Assembly: GCA_028622995.1 (NCBI GenBank)
Contig: JAJQJQ010000003.1
Coordinates: 3,348,001-3,412,000, forward strand
DNA: 64,000 nt
Direction of reading: 5' to 3'
Source: Panagrolaimus kolymaensis
Lineage: Eukaryota > Nematoda > Chromadorea > Rhabditida > Panagrolaimidae
Shown here: positions 23,180 through 35,400 of the stretch, one piece after another
Position numbering within the stretch: the stretch's first letter is position 1
How the letters are laid out: each line of letters starts with the position of its first letter
Position numbers and translations under genes: made by a program
The notes under the pieces: generated by a model
What the model was told of the DNA's origin: nothing
What the model saw: only the letters and a program-made list of their open reading frames with translations
The model's database searches: none

Positions 23180-26100
23180 TGTTTTTTCATAAATAAAAAA
23201 ACTCAATTAAAAATCAAAAGTAGAGAGTTATAAGGCTAAAATAATGGCAGGACACATTTCAATTGCTCGAATGAGGTAATTTATCGAGCAATGAGGCAGT
23301 GAAAGAAAAAAAGTATCTAAAATAATTTTCCAAACTAGCTTATAACATCTTTGTGAATAAAATAAAATGAGTAACGACAACTCATTTTAACTTTAGGAAA
23401 TGAAAAAAAAGTACATCAAATTTTAACAAAATGAAATTGCGCAATCGGAAAAGAAAAATAGAAGGAAAAAAAGTATTTTTTTCGTCAACTGGATGAGGGT
23501 GGCAAAAAAAGGAGGAAAAAAGAAATAAAACAACAACGCCTTTGGGACTACGACGACACATTTCTTGGGTTAGGTCATTACTTTGTCGGCACTTTGTCTC
23601 ACACTTCCCGCGCAACTTTGTTGTAACTTTGTTTTTGTTGTCTTTTTTTTTAGCGAACAGTATCTTTCAAACAAAATAAAAGACAGAGGGCTAAAATTTC
23701 ATTAAGTTCTTGAGTCAACTTGCTTCCTTTGAGAAAAAAGATGCAAGTTGACCAATACATTATCCTTTTTTCTTTTGCTGCTTGAAGAGTATAAATAATA
23801 AAAATTATTTAACATCAAAAAAAGCAAAAATGAACATCAAAATAAATATCTAATCGCTAAAAGGATGATGACAAGGAGGTGATACGCCAATCAAAAAATG
23901 TTTAAAAAAAGAGATAGAAAGAAGAAATTTTTTGACGGTCAGTTGTTGGCAATCGAAGCGCAAATAAAATTAATCTCTTTTTTTTTAAATAACGCATTTG
24001 TTTTGCCTAAATCTCGTGTCCACCACCATTCATTCCACCGTCACAGAGATTAACCTTTAGGTGTTTGAATGGTCATTAATTTCTAAGGCATCTATAAAAT
24101 TTATGACCAATTTGTCAATGAAATTAATGATGATGACCGTTGCCGTAGCAATAAGAAAAATATTATAATAAACTAAAAATATTTTTTTTCTAAACTTAAA
24201 AAAAATAACTTTTATTTTTTCATATGGTGTTTCTCAAATGGCAGAAGAAGAAAAAAACTTTTAAAAAAAGAAAGTAAATTGCTGTCCTTGACTTTTATGT
24301 ACCAAGCACGCATAAAAAAAAAAAAATAAAAGAAGACAAAAGCTTGGTAATGGAAACTTTTAAAGTAGTATCTTATTTTCTTGTCATCAGCAACAGCAAA
24401 GCAGCCCACTCTTTTTTTTCTGAAGTCATCTTCTTCCAAGACATTTGCGTCAAATTTTATTTTTTGGAAGAAATTGGTTAGTCTCATTTTTATTTTTCGG
24501 GAAAGTATTATGTAGGAAGAAAGAGTCTGTCAACGCTTCTTCTTCTCCATCGACGAAGATGACAAGAAGCAATTCCTTCCGGCTAACCGGCAAGGCGGAA
24601 AGTCATCGAAGAAATTGAGCTCATCGTTTTTTTAGACCCCACTAAAAAGTTTCAGGCGGTTAAAAAATAATACTGCCAACCACCAAATCGGCGGGAAAGT
24701 GGTGACAAGCCTGGCCAAGCCAAGCAAGTTTTTCTCTGATGTCCACTTGCTCAAAAAAATATTCGGGTGTCGGCTTTTGGGAGAAAAAAAGTGACTAATG
24801 GCAAGAAGAGAAAAAAGATGAAAGCCTTATGCAATCAATTTCATTCCATTATTCAACCAGATTGCAGCAGCATTATCCTCATCTCTCTCTCTCAAAATGC
24901 AATGAGTTTTTTATGTTTAACTTTAAAAACAGAATTGTGAGAAAATGTATTGTTGTTGGTCGGCGAAAAAAACCAGCCGTTTGTTTGGTTCCAGAGGAAA
25001 AGCCGATTATCAAAAAAGAAAAGAAATGAAATTTAAAAGTCGTTAAGGTGGATAAAAGCCAAGTGACATAGATATAAATCTGCATTAATGGCCAATAAAA
25101 AAGATTTAAAAAAAAGCATGCTTTTGGACCATTAAAAGAAAATTGCTATTGTTTTTTAAAAAAACAAAGGACTAAATTGTGAAGGAAAAAAGTGTATGCA
25201 CCATTTTGTGATCCTAATTTTTTTTTATAATTAGAATATTCAAAGTTTTCGGAAAAGCTAGACTTCTATGACTTTTGTATTAAAAAAGTAACTCTTTTTT
25301 CGATGCCAAATTGAAGAATTCGAATTTTTATCAAATAGAAAAAGAAGAAAAATGTTGTGTGTTAAAAAAAACTTTGGTTTCTTTAAGTTAGTTTCAAAAA
25401 ATATAAAGCTAAAACACAAAGATTTAGGAGCTAAAGGTCTCAAAAATACATTAAAATAAGGAACTTCTTTCGCCTTTTTTTGATTTTTGCTTTTCACCAA
25501 AAAGCCCAAAATTAATATTCGAAAATATATTTTTGCAAAAAAAGGAAACTTGTTAACCATTTTTAAACATGAAAAAGAAAAAAGCTAATAAGCGGCTTTT
25601 TTCTCTTCTTTTTTTATTCAAAGCTTTTTGCAACAATTCAAAAAAATTTTGGAGACAATTGCGCTTCCGATGAGCACTAAATTTTTTACTATAAAGCTTG
25701 AAGCGAAACAATAAAAAGCTCTTCTCCTCTCGAAGAAGACCATCGGTCAGCCACCCAAAGAGCGGCTTTGTATTTCAACAATATAAAAAAAATCGTGTGC
25801 ACAAAATTTGACGGCGACGACGGCTCAGTTCCGGTGCTTTGCCCTATGGCCTCAATATGAGGCAAAACACAATTAATTATGCAAATTTTTTAGCGTGAAT
25901 ACACTGCTGCTGCTCAATTTTCAGTTAGTTTTGAGAAGCGAAAAGAAAAACTTGAGTAAAATTTAAAAATAAAACAACAACGAACAAGTTCATTGAAATT
26001 TAACGCCATTGTTGTTGTGTCTGTCTTTTATGAGGGAGAAAAAAATGTTGCCCAAGAGATTCGATAATAAACAGAAGCTATTTATATAAAATTAAAACTC

Positions 26101-26315
26101 TTTTTTTAATATTTGCGCTATCACAGAAAAAATAAACCTGACTTAATTGAAGAAAAAAAATTACATAGCTGGAGAAAAAAAATATTCTTTGATATGGAAT
26201 TTGCCAAATAAAATTTAAAAAACTAAGTGATACTAAAAAGATATGAAAGAAACAATGATAAAAAAAAAAAGATAATAGAAATATGTATATCTGTAATAAC
26301 TTTTTTTTAATAAAC
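23180..26315. other. Intergenic, upstream of lad-2 and downstream of the EDEM gene
   Basis: I see no gene here. Open frames are short and low in complexity. A GC-richer patch at about 24530-24740 (with the segments GGCTAACCGGCAAGGCGG and CAAGCCTGGCCAAGCC) stands out from the A/T tracts and may be regulatory DNA for the divergent 5' end of lad-2. Confidence 0.4.
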
Positions 26316-28437
26316 TTAAATTGATATGGAATTAGAAAAACTGATAAGATTATAAAGTTTTTGAAGGGATATTTCATCGAGGGGAAGAATGGCATTATCC
26401 ACCGGTTTGAATGAGGCACAGCTGTCGTTTAATGGACGACGATGTTTAAAAAATTCTTCTTCAGTAAAAAACAATTTGTCATTATTTATTGTTGATTGAA
26501 ACCGTTCTAAAACAGGAAATGGATGACCTTCTGTTGAAAATACAATTCGTTCTTGATTTGCATTTATTGGATGTTCCTCATTGAATAACTAAAATATGAA
26601 AAAAGTTGATTAATTGGAAGCTGTCTTCTTCTAAAAAAATATTTGAATAAATAAATATTTTTACCAAGTATAAATATTTGCATGTTTCGGAAAGGAAAAA
26701 TGATTCCATTCTATCTTCAAGAGATTTGTCATGCACGCTATGAATTGTTGCAAAACCACAGGCCACTCGACTATGTTTATTGAGAGCATCAATTATTTCT
26801 CGCCCTACATGTTGGTAAAAAGGGCTTTTGGTGGCTTGATATAACAAATATGTGGATTCAGCAAATTCGGGTCTTAAAGGATAAAATTCAATTTCAGGTA
26901 TTCTAAAAGTCGAAAAGTTAAATAAGAACTGACAATAAAAAAATTAGTAAATTATTACTTTAATTGCCAATTATATCTTTCAGGTAAACCCTCATATTTT
27001 TGCCAAAGTGCATAGTAAAATCCATGTAAAATTATTGCATCTCTTAAATCTCCAGCCAGCACTTTTACTCCTGGGAAGCTTGCTTGTAATGAATCTACCC
27101 ATGTGTTTAATATTGAACCATCCCGCATATCCACATTCGTGTAAAACGGCAACCCGTATATCTTTCCATCATTATCAATTTTGGTTTGTCTCAAAAGTTT
27201 ATCTAAGCTTTCGGCAGAATCTTTAAAACGTAAATAATCTTCTTTAGCACCAAAAAGTATGAAAGTTTTTAATAAATATTCATAAAACGAATCAATACCA
27301 GCACCTATTCCCGAAAGAATACCTTCCCAAACACCTGTTTGAATATCTATCACATTTCCTAAAACCATAATTTAAAAGTACAGAAGAAAAAAAAATATTT
27401 CAAACCTAAAAGACCTGTATTAATATTTCTCCTTAACCAAAGATTATCGATGACATTTCTAGCAAGATTTTCATATGTGCTATCACCCAACAATTTTGAT
27501 AAAATGCCAAATTCAAGTAACAATGAACCCGCGCCAGCCGTGCATGTTTGATTTATTGTTTCAGGCAATACACCTTTCATTAAATTCACTCGAGGATATG
27601 GTATTTCTTAAAGATATTTTTAGAATGGTTTCTTAGAATTTACAAAAATAATAAATTACTTGTTTTGGTGTTTTCAAAAGCAGCTAAAAGTCGAATAGCC
27701 AAGTCATGGGTCATAGTTAAAAGTTCACCGTCATAATTTTCCATTGCCATTGGTCCCAAATATGGATTTTCATTAGTGAGAATAAGATGCGTGGAAAGCA
27801 ATGAACCGATAACTCTGAAAATAGGCATAATTACTTTTAAGTAAAAGTCTTTTTAGAAAAAAAAATAATATACCGAATTGTTGCTTCAAAAACTTGTACA
27901 GTAACATCATTTTCAAAGCTAACATTATCAATTACAAGTTGAACAGCTTGATGAAATTCGGTTTTATTTCCAAAAATTGCTAATGATGTTAATGAATCAA
28001 TCTAAGAAGGAAGGGAAAATAATTAAATAAATGAAATGGAATTCAAACCAAAGTCAAAGAATATGCTCCTAAAGCGTCATTGATGTTAATATTTTCTCTG
28101 GAATTAATATACAATAATTCAATAATTAAAAAACTTTAATATTAATTTCTTACGGGTTTTCATAATCTGGTCCACGACCTTTGCAATGAATTGGATCCAA
28201 CTCATCAAGAGGAAAAGCATGTTCCATATAATTGCCATAAGCAAACCAAAACATATTTTCAACTTGTTCCCGGGCAATTAGTAATTCTTCTTTGTTAATT
28301 TTTCCATATTGTTTTTGAAGATCTGTTTCAAAAAATGGATAAGGGACTTTATGATTATTATTATTATTATTTTTAGTATTGCAGTTTGACCAAGTGTGGA
28401 ATGTTGCAAACAAGCTGAGAAAAAGCAACTTTTGCAT
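26316..28437 (-). CDS. edem-1: EDEM1-type ER degradation-enhancing alpha-mannosidase-like protein (GH47)
   Basis: ER-luminal GH47 protein that trims mannose from, and delivers, misfolded glycoproteins to ERAD. Eight exons: 28437-28154, 28097-28049, 28001-27874, 27814-27660, 27606-27406, 27358-26959, 26902-26665, 26588-26316; 575 aa. A signal peptide ([19 protein letters not shown]) is followed by a full-length (alpha/alpha)7 domain with near-invariant EDEM1 blocks: [96 protein letters not shown] and the end motif [12 protein letters not shown]. The catalytic acidic residues in FEATIR, GAGIDSF and the [11 protein letters not shown] block are present. No long C-terminal extension and no KDEL-type end (it ends SISI). 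A TTTTCAG abuts the ATG at 28437 with a GTAAGT about 50 nt upstream, so a 5'-UTR intron or SL site is likely. Confidence 0.93.
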
Positions 28438-29353
28438 TCTGAAAATTGTCTTTTTTCTTAAAGAAAAATATGAGATTCAACCTTACTTACTTTATCAACT
28501 CCAATTACAACAAATTATCATTATACACAATTTAATGTTAGTAAAAAATTTCTAAATACTACTAATAACCATTAATTATGTAATGTTAGTTAAACGTGTT
28601 TGATAAGAATTTTATCGTTCGGTATCAATTTGCCAAAAAATAATAATAAACTAAATCTTTATTTTTTTTATGAAAATTTGCAATTAACAATTATTTAAAT
28701 TTTAATTATTATTTAATGATTTTTTTTATTCGATTCCCCAATAGCTTTATTGAAAGATAAAAGATTAAACCGAAAATTGCAACTATTAGAGCTTTTTAAG
28801 ATATGAATGACATTGCCTCGCATCGTTGAAACGCAAAAATAAAATTGCTTACAGTTTATAATAAACAGCTCTTAGTTACCGTTTTGTGATTAAGAAAAAG
28901 CTCTTTTGTTAACTTTAAATAAATTTTGGTTTTGCTTTTATCTAGTGTGTGATTTTTGGTAATATAACAAGCAATCGAATACATACGTCTTTTTTTTCAT
29001 TTATCTTGAGATCATCATCATCGCAGAGCAAATGAACCATATACTTGACACCATCTCAGGGACATTTAAGTTTCTCCTTTAATCCATACTTCTGAATGTT
29101 ATTATTAAGTTAAAAAGTTATGAGTAACGCCTTTGTATAAAAATAAAGAGCTGATAAGAAATTTGTAAAATGTCTCAAAATCTTGTTTCTAAAAACAATG
29201 GAATACTTTACTTGTAAAAAGAAAAACAATAAATTTATTATTATAGTAACATCAAAAGTGAAATAATCAAGCTAACAAGATGAAACAAAAGAAATAAAAT
29301 AAAAGTGCAAAGTCGTGATTCATTTAGATTTTAAGCATTTGTTGAAGAATGAA
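28438..29353. other. Intergenic between the EDEM and TFIIS genes
   Basis: About 0.9 kb of AT-rich DNA with no supportable coding sequence. It holds the putative 5'-UTR splice signals of the EDEM gene (28438-28495), a TTGATAA (GATA-type) site near 28490 on the minus strand, and presumably the 3' UTR of the TFIIS gene. Confidence 0.4.
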
Positions 29354-30036
29354 TTAACAGAACTTCCAGCGATTACCGCAATCTCGACAGAAGACGAAGG
29401 TAGTCATAGGTTCATCAGCAGATCTTGTTTGAAGTTGATTATATGTGCAATTGTATTTGCGGCATTTACCTGAAAAGTGTTATGGATAAACTAGTAAGAC
29501 AGCAAGTTTCGATGAAAGACAAAACGACAACTACAAATATGGACGAAAACTTGGAAAGTATCCTCCATTAATTCAACATGAAAAATCTTACCACACTTAA
29601 ACATATCAGTTGGAGTACCTTCTTGAACGCTCATTTGATGTTCCTTGATAGCTTCTTTGTGAAAAGCTTCCCGCATTTTTTTCATATCTGATGATGCCAT
29701 CTCTTCTGAGGTCATTTGAGCGAATTTTTCAGGAGATAAATTGCCAAGAATTATATTTTCACGTAAAACAGGATTCTTTTTATCAAGTAAATTGAAAATG
29801 CGGCTACGAAACGTTGATGTATATTTTTCACTATTACCATAAAGTTTGAAAATAGCTGCTTCAATTTCTAGTGCAAGATTTTCTGCGTTCAGTGAACCAT
29901 CAGGAAGTGGACCAGAAATAAGTGACTTTGAAAGAATCGTAACATTGCGCGCTCTCGTCTGAAATTTTAAAAAGTAATAACAAAAAGAAATTTAAAAACT
30001 TACAGAATTTTGAGGAGGTTTGATACGAGTAGACAT
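29354..30036 (-). CDS. Short TFIIS-type transcription elongation factor
   Basis: Nuclear factor that rescues arrested RNA polymerase II by stimulating transcript cleavage. Three exons: 30036-30004, 29958-29592, 29469-29354; 171 aa. The TFIIS central domain (about 12-120, e.g. [38 protein letters not shown]) is followed by the C-terminal zinc ribbon with CGKC and CRDCG cysteine pairs and the acidic hairpin RSADEPMT, the residues inserted into the polymerase active site. The N-terminal LW (TND) domain found in most TFIIS proteins of about 300 aa is absent, and no exon encoding it is visible upstream to 31.4 kb. It could be a specialised short paralogue or a 5'-truncated model. The stop follows WKFC directly, as is usual for the family. 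Confidence 0.9.
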
Positions 30037-30836
30037 TTTTCAGTATCAGTAAAAAAGTAAATGCTTACTTACAAATAACTAACTTACTTCATCTCCAAAA
30101 ATCAAAAATTGCAAAACAGAAAAAATTGGCATAGAGACACCAAACACTAAATTCGATAGTAAAAATATTTTTCTTTGTAAAATTCCAGTAAGGTTCAAAT
30201 TTTCTTCACAAAACTAAAATTCTTTTTTTTTACAAATAGATAAAGTAAAGATTTGTCAAACAATCATCTTCTCTTTTTTCAAAGCGAATTAGTAAAATAA
30301 ATATCATTAATGGCAAAAATCTTAATCCCTGCGTTAAAATATCTTTTGCAATATGGATCCTCATATTCATGTGGAAAAATACTTCTAAATGAGATCCTAA
30401 ATGTTTAAAGCACCTTAAAGACAATAACCACTCATCCCCGCTTTATTTCTATGCCATTCAAACGCAAGCTTCCTTTTTAGCTCGTTTATTATCCATGGTT
30501 ATACAAATTTCATAATTTTTTTCATTCTTTTGCAATTATCCCATGAATTGTTTCTGAATTCGTAGCTGACAACCTACGTTTTAATAAGAAGGAACTATTT
30601 GCTCGAGTTCACCAATATTCGATTTTTATTCATAGCTTTTTACATTTTGTTGTGCTTGACAACCAAAAAGGGTTTTTATTCAAATTTCTGCTGCACTAAA
30701 CATGTGCGCATTTTCACCAAGGTAAGGTGGACGTTGTTGCAGCGGCGATGGTTCGTAGTTCAAGCAAACAATTTTTTCATTTCTTTTATTACCTTTTTTG
30801 TTGTTGTGTCAGTCGTCGTCGCCGCTTTAACCATCG

Positions 30837-31067
30837 ATGGACAATTTATCGATATTGACGTTTTTAACTATACTTTTACTTTTTTATTTCCATCATTCTT
30901 TATGTGATACAGTGGAATTAGAAGATCTCCAAAATAGAACAAGATTCCTGCTGAAATATAATTGCTACAATATTTTTGATTGTTTCATCGCAAAAGTCCG
31001 TTTTTTAAGTTTCAAGTTTAAATATCAAATTTATGTTTCAGAAAAAATTTCTTATTGCAAACTCTGA
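30837..31067 (+). CDS. Candidate small secreted protein, family unknown
   Basis: A 76-codon frame opens with a good signal-peptide profile (MDNLSILTFLTILLLFYFHH, then SLCDTVE). It continues as a short mature peptide with cysteines in NCYNIFDC and near the end (SYCKL). A pyrimidine-rich TGTTGTTGTGTCAG about 25 nt upstream could serve as an SL acceptor. An optional 45-nt intron ending in GTTTCAG at about 31042 would change the last residues. No homologous family is recognised, and the length is small enough that chance cannot be excluded. Confidence 0.3.
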   Translation: MDNLSILTFLTILLLFYFHHSLCDTVELEDLQNRTRFLLKYNCYNIFDCFIAKVRFLSFKFKYQIYVSEKISYCKL

Positions 31068-31376
31068 AATGACCATAAATTTTTAACGCTTTTTTATTTG
31101 TTATTTTTTTATAAATTTTAATTTTTTTTGTTGGTTAAAAAATAAAAGTTTTTTTTGACATTAAAACCGAAAGCTTATGTTGAATCATTCATGCATCAAA
31201 CAGAATCAAACAAACGTAACAGGTATTGCATTGAATTTGGTAATGCGCAAATCTCTTTCAATCCGGCAAAAAAAAAATTCATCTTTCTCGTTTCACGAGA
31301 AACCGGTTAAAAAAGTGATGGTCAAAAAAAAGTCCAGTTATTTTTACGTATCGGATTAAAAAAATGGACTGGACAC

Positions 31377-31384
31377 TATAAATA
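31377..31384 (+). promoter_or_regulatory. TATA-like box of the ShKT gene
   Basis: TATAAATA lies about 75 nt upstream of the ATG at 31459, a normal core-promoter distance for a short 5' UTR. No closer acceptor-like site is seen, so this transcript may start here directly. Confidence 0.4.
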
Positions 31385-31458
31385 AAAAGCGATGACATGA
31401 ATTTTTTTTGTTATTTCGAAGTTATTTTTGTATTTTTTTTCGTTGAAGGTATTAAATA

Positions 31459-32180
31459 ATGAAAATTTTCGTTGGTAAGAAATTTTCTTGAGTTTGGATT
31501 TCTAAATCTCAAAATATTGTTTTAGGTTTATTGTTGGCTACATTCCAAGTTGCTATAGCACAGTATCCAATTAGCCCTTATAATTCTTACAACCGATGCA
31601 ATTATTGTATGGTTTTTTGATAATTCTTTACTCTTAAAAATTATTTATTTAGGTCAATATTCTCCTTATTCTCAAGGATATAGAGGAGGGTATGGCGGCG
31701 GTTATGGTGGTGGCTATGGTGGCGGTTACAGTGGTTATGGATATAGTGGTTTGACAAATCCTGTTTACTCTCCATTATCGACTTCAATAAGTACGATAGG
31801 CATAGGCGGCTCACCTTATGGGTAAATTAATTACTTAGAGTTTTATAATAATGGTAAAAACAATTTTAAGATTGGGCACTGCTGCTGGATTATGCAGAGA
31901 TCGATCACCTAATTGCGCATATCTTGTAAGCATGGGTGAATGTGCAACCAATGCTGTTGTTACTCGAGCAATGTGTCCAATTTCTTGTGGAACTGGATGT
32001 GGAATGGCAGGAGCCGGAATGGGAATGGGTTTAGGATATGGCACAATGGATTCACTTGCTGATGGAGGTTTATATTCATCAATGTATGGTGGACTTTCAC
32101 CTTTATCAAGTGGCATTTATAAAAAGGAGCCAAGAGATAAAGTTGTAAATCGTCCAATGGCTGAAGCAAAAGCTAAATAA
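31459..32180 (+). CDS. Secreted Gly/Tyr-rich protein with one ShKT domain
   Basis: Four exons: 31459-31474, 31526-31606, 31653-31821, 31871-32180; 191 aa. A signal peptide (MKIFVGLLLATFQVAIAQ) is followed by a Tyr/Gly region with repeated GYGG units and then one six-cysteine ShKT domain: CRDRSPNCAYL, GECATN, MCPISCGTGC. A Gly/Met-rich segment and a basic tail close the protein. ShKT domains occur in many nematode secreted proteins; alone they are often structural or modulate channels or proteases. The Gly/Tyr-rich part suggests a matrix or cuticle protein. It is convergent with the large Pro/Ser-rich gene at 32488-35862, stop codons about 310 bp apart. AATAAA lies at 32192. Confidence 0.85.
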
Positions 32181-32191
32181 AATTTTTTTTT

Positions 32192-32197
32192 AATAAA
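32192..32197 (+). terminator. Polyadenylation signal of the ShKT gene
   Basis: AATAAA 12 nt downstream of the stop codon at 32178-32180, within an A/T-rich tail. Confidence 0.5.
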
Positions 32198-32487
32198 ATA
32201 TAAAAATGTTTGATTTAATAACTTTAAAATGTTGATTATTTGTTTATAAGTCTTTTTTTTTTACTAATAAAATTTTATAACGAAGCCAAAATAAAAACAA
32301 ATTGCACTCTTTTAAAATTACCAAATAAAAAACTAAAAAACTGATTGCTAATAATAATTGCACATTAAAATACAAAAAACGAAAAATAGATAAAATTGTT
32401 GCATTGAACATTCCGAAAGATTATTTACGACAATAAAAAATGTGTCAGAGATCAAATGATAGTTTCTTTCTTCTGATTCGCTTTAAT

Positions 32488-35400
32488 TTAGCCGCATAAA
32501 CCGAGGAATTCCAAAGATCTAGAAATTTTATTATTTTTTGTTTTGTTTTTTGTTAAGTGAATATTACCTTCGTTTACGTTTACCGCAGAATGATGGTTGA
32601 GGTGGAGGACAGCAACAGTTGTTAACAGGTGCAGGACATGGTGGAGGGCATGCAGGGACACATGCAGCCGGAGCACAACCACCTCCACATGGTGGTGGAG
32701 GAGGAGGTGAACAAGGATTGTAACTAACAGGAGCACAAAGACCACCTTGTTGTGAAAGCCAGCTTCCCCCACAACATCCTCCTTGACTACCGCCAAATCT
32801 TTGTGGAGCAACAGCATAATTTTGGCCTTGTTGTTGATATCCGAATTGTGGTCGATGTCCACCAAATTGTGGTTGAGTATTGTAAGCTCCACCAAATGAT
32901 GGACCTCTATTATAGGCAGATTGGCCTCCAAATCCACCGTTAAAACCATTTCCGCCAAATCCATTTCCATTGAATCCATTAACTCCAAAACCAGGATTAT
33001 AACCTCCAATATTTACTTGTCCTGCAGGAAGAGCGGGTCTCACAATTTGGGCTGGTCCTGAAGATGGTACAGGTCCAGGAGCAGGTGAATAATCAGTTCG
33101 TGGCAAGGGACGCCGATTAATATTTGCTTCATGATTATCAGATTCATCATAACTTCCGCCAGCTGATGAACCTCCTTGGCTCGTAAAAGTGCCTTCTCCG
33201 CGATTTTGTGGTTCTTCCTCTTCAAATTCATTTTCCTAAAAAAAATTTAGTTAATTAATTTTTTAAATTATTTTTATTTCTATATTACATTAGTTATTTC
33301 TGATGGAGCAACAGCTTGACCATATGATGATGCAGTTGTAGTTTTTTCTTCATAATTTGGAGCTTGAGTTTGAGGAGCAGGTGGTGGTGGAGGTGGTGGT
33401 GGAGGAGGAGGAGGAGGAGGTGGAGGTGGAGGAGGAGCTGCAGTTGTAGGAGGAACATAATCAATTGAATCAACTTCATTGCGAATCTGTAAAGAATTTT
33501 TTAAAACTATAAAAACGCGATCTATTTACTTTATAACGAGTGTTAGAATTGGGAGTAATGATGCGAGGAGGTAATGCAGCTGGGGCAGGACTTGCAACAG
33601 GAGTTGGAGCAGGTAAAGCAGCGGTTACTCCTCCATTATAAGAAGATGAAGATGATGAAGATTGGCCATTATAGTTTGAACTTGAACCACTTTGGCCAGA
33701 GGATGCTCCTTCATAATTTGAAGATGAGCTTTGTCCGCTAGGTAAAGGTCGAAGTGAGCCACCACTACCAGGAGCAATAGGTTGACCAACTGAAAAATAT
33801 ATTTTTATTCTATCTTCCAATTTTCATTTTTTACCTGTTTTATATTTATCAGAATTTTCTTCATTATCATAATCCTCTTTGTTATTTTCTCCTTCATGGG
33901 AAGAACCAGAAGGTTCAACTCTAATTTGACTTTCTGTATTTGTATCATCACCAGTATCTTCGCCATATTTGCCTTCTGATGGCGTAACAGCTATTGATGG
34001 AAGAGTAGCAGCTGCAGGTGGTAGTGATGGTACAGGAGGAGCTGGAGTTACAATTGATGTTGTTGATGGCAGTGGCGGTGGAGGTGGAGGTGGAGGAGGA
34101 GGGAGTGGTAGAGATGGAGGAGAAGGAGGTGGAGCTGGTAAAGATGGAAGAGGTTGGGAAGGTTGTAAACTCTCCATATATCCTTCAGGCGTTGCTACTG
34201 AAACTCGTTCTTGCGTTTTCACTGAAGCTGGTAATGGTGCAGGAGCTTCAACTTCATAAGAAGATGGAGTTTGTGCTTGTGCAGGTGGAGCTGAAGGAGA
34301 AGGGGAAGAGAGAGAAGCTGAAGAAGGTAAAGGAGCGGGAGGAGGAGGAGGTGAAGAAGTTGCAGTAGAAACTGCTTTATGAGCTAAAATAATGGTTTAG
34401 GAAAGTACAAAAAAATATAAATTATTTTACAATTTTTATAGTTTTCTGCATTATCTTCATTATCATAATCAGCTGTTTCTGTTTTTGTTTTTGCAACAGT
34501 TTTAGATGGTGCAATAGGTGCTGAAGTAGCAGCAGCTGGAGCTTTAGTTTCTGATTCAGGTAATGGTGCTGGAGCATAACCATCATCAGTTGAAGCTGGA
34601 GCTACTTCAATTTGAGATTGGCTATTGGAATTTACATTAGAAGTTTGTGAAGCTGAAGAACTGCTATCTTTGTTTGCAGAAGATGATGAGGAATATTCGC
34701 TTGTTATGCTTGTGCTTGAAATTTTTGAAGCAGAAGAAGAGGAAGGAACTGGAGCTTGACCAGATGAAATTGAAGCTGTAGAAGAAGGAGCTAAAGTAGT
34801 AGAAGCTTCGTGTTTTGTTGCAGAAGAAGATGAAGAAGCGGAAGAAATTTGCGAAGAAGAAGCAGAAGTTTGAGAGTAACCTTCAGCATTGCTGGAAGCA
34901 CTTTCTTTATGTTCTGTTGCTTTGTCAGATACAGTGCGTGTTGAAGAAGAAGAAGATGAAGAAGATGCAGGAGCTGATGGGATGTTGTTTGTAGCACTTG
35001 ACGTAGGAGTTGATGGAACTGATGAAGCCGAAGAAGCTGATGGAGCTGACGATGCTGTTGGAGCTGGTGGAACTGACGGTGCTTTTGGAGCTGGTGGAGC
35101 TGATGGAGATGTTGGAACTGATGGAACTGATGGACCTGATGATGCTGATGTCGATGGAACATTATTTGTTCCAGAAGTTTCAGCTTTATATGAAGCTCCA
35201 GTTGCTCCTTGGGAAGAGGAGCTTGAGGATGATTGTGAAGCATTAACAGAATAAGAACTGCTTGAACTTGAAGAAGCAGAAGTCTGTTTAACTCCAGTTT
35301 GAAAAGAAGCTAACAAAATGATAGGAAAAGAAGTTAAAAATAATAATAAAGAAATTATAATTTCATACCACTTGCAGTTTTTTTAGAAGAAGAACTTGCG

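Larger units (their letters stand above)
30037..31458. other. Intergenic between the TFIIS and ShKT genes
   Basis: About 1.4 kb with no recognised family. It carries one small open frame with a signal peptide (30837-31067, listed separately) and, at its right end, a TATA-like box for the ShKT gene. The rest is AT-rich without coding character. Confidence 0.4.

Noticed and set aside
33294..33479. Leu/His-rich minus-strand frame
   Set aside because: Alternate frame of the poly-Pro exon 33486-33289 of the matrix gene.
34018..35254. Plus-strand and alternate-frame open frames across the Pro/Ser-rich gene
   Set aside because: They are low-complexity shadows of GCT/TCA/CCA repeats; no splice signals or start context support them.
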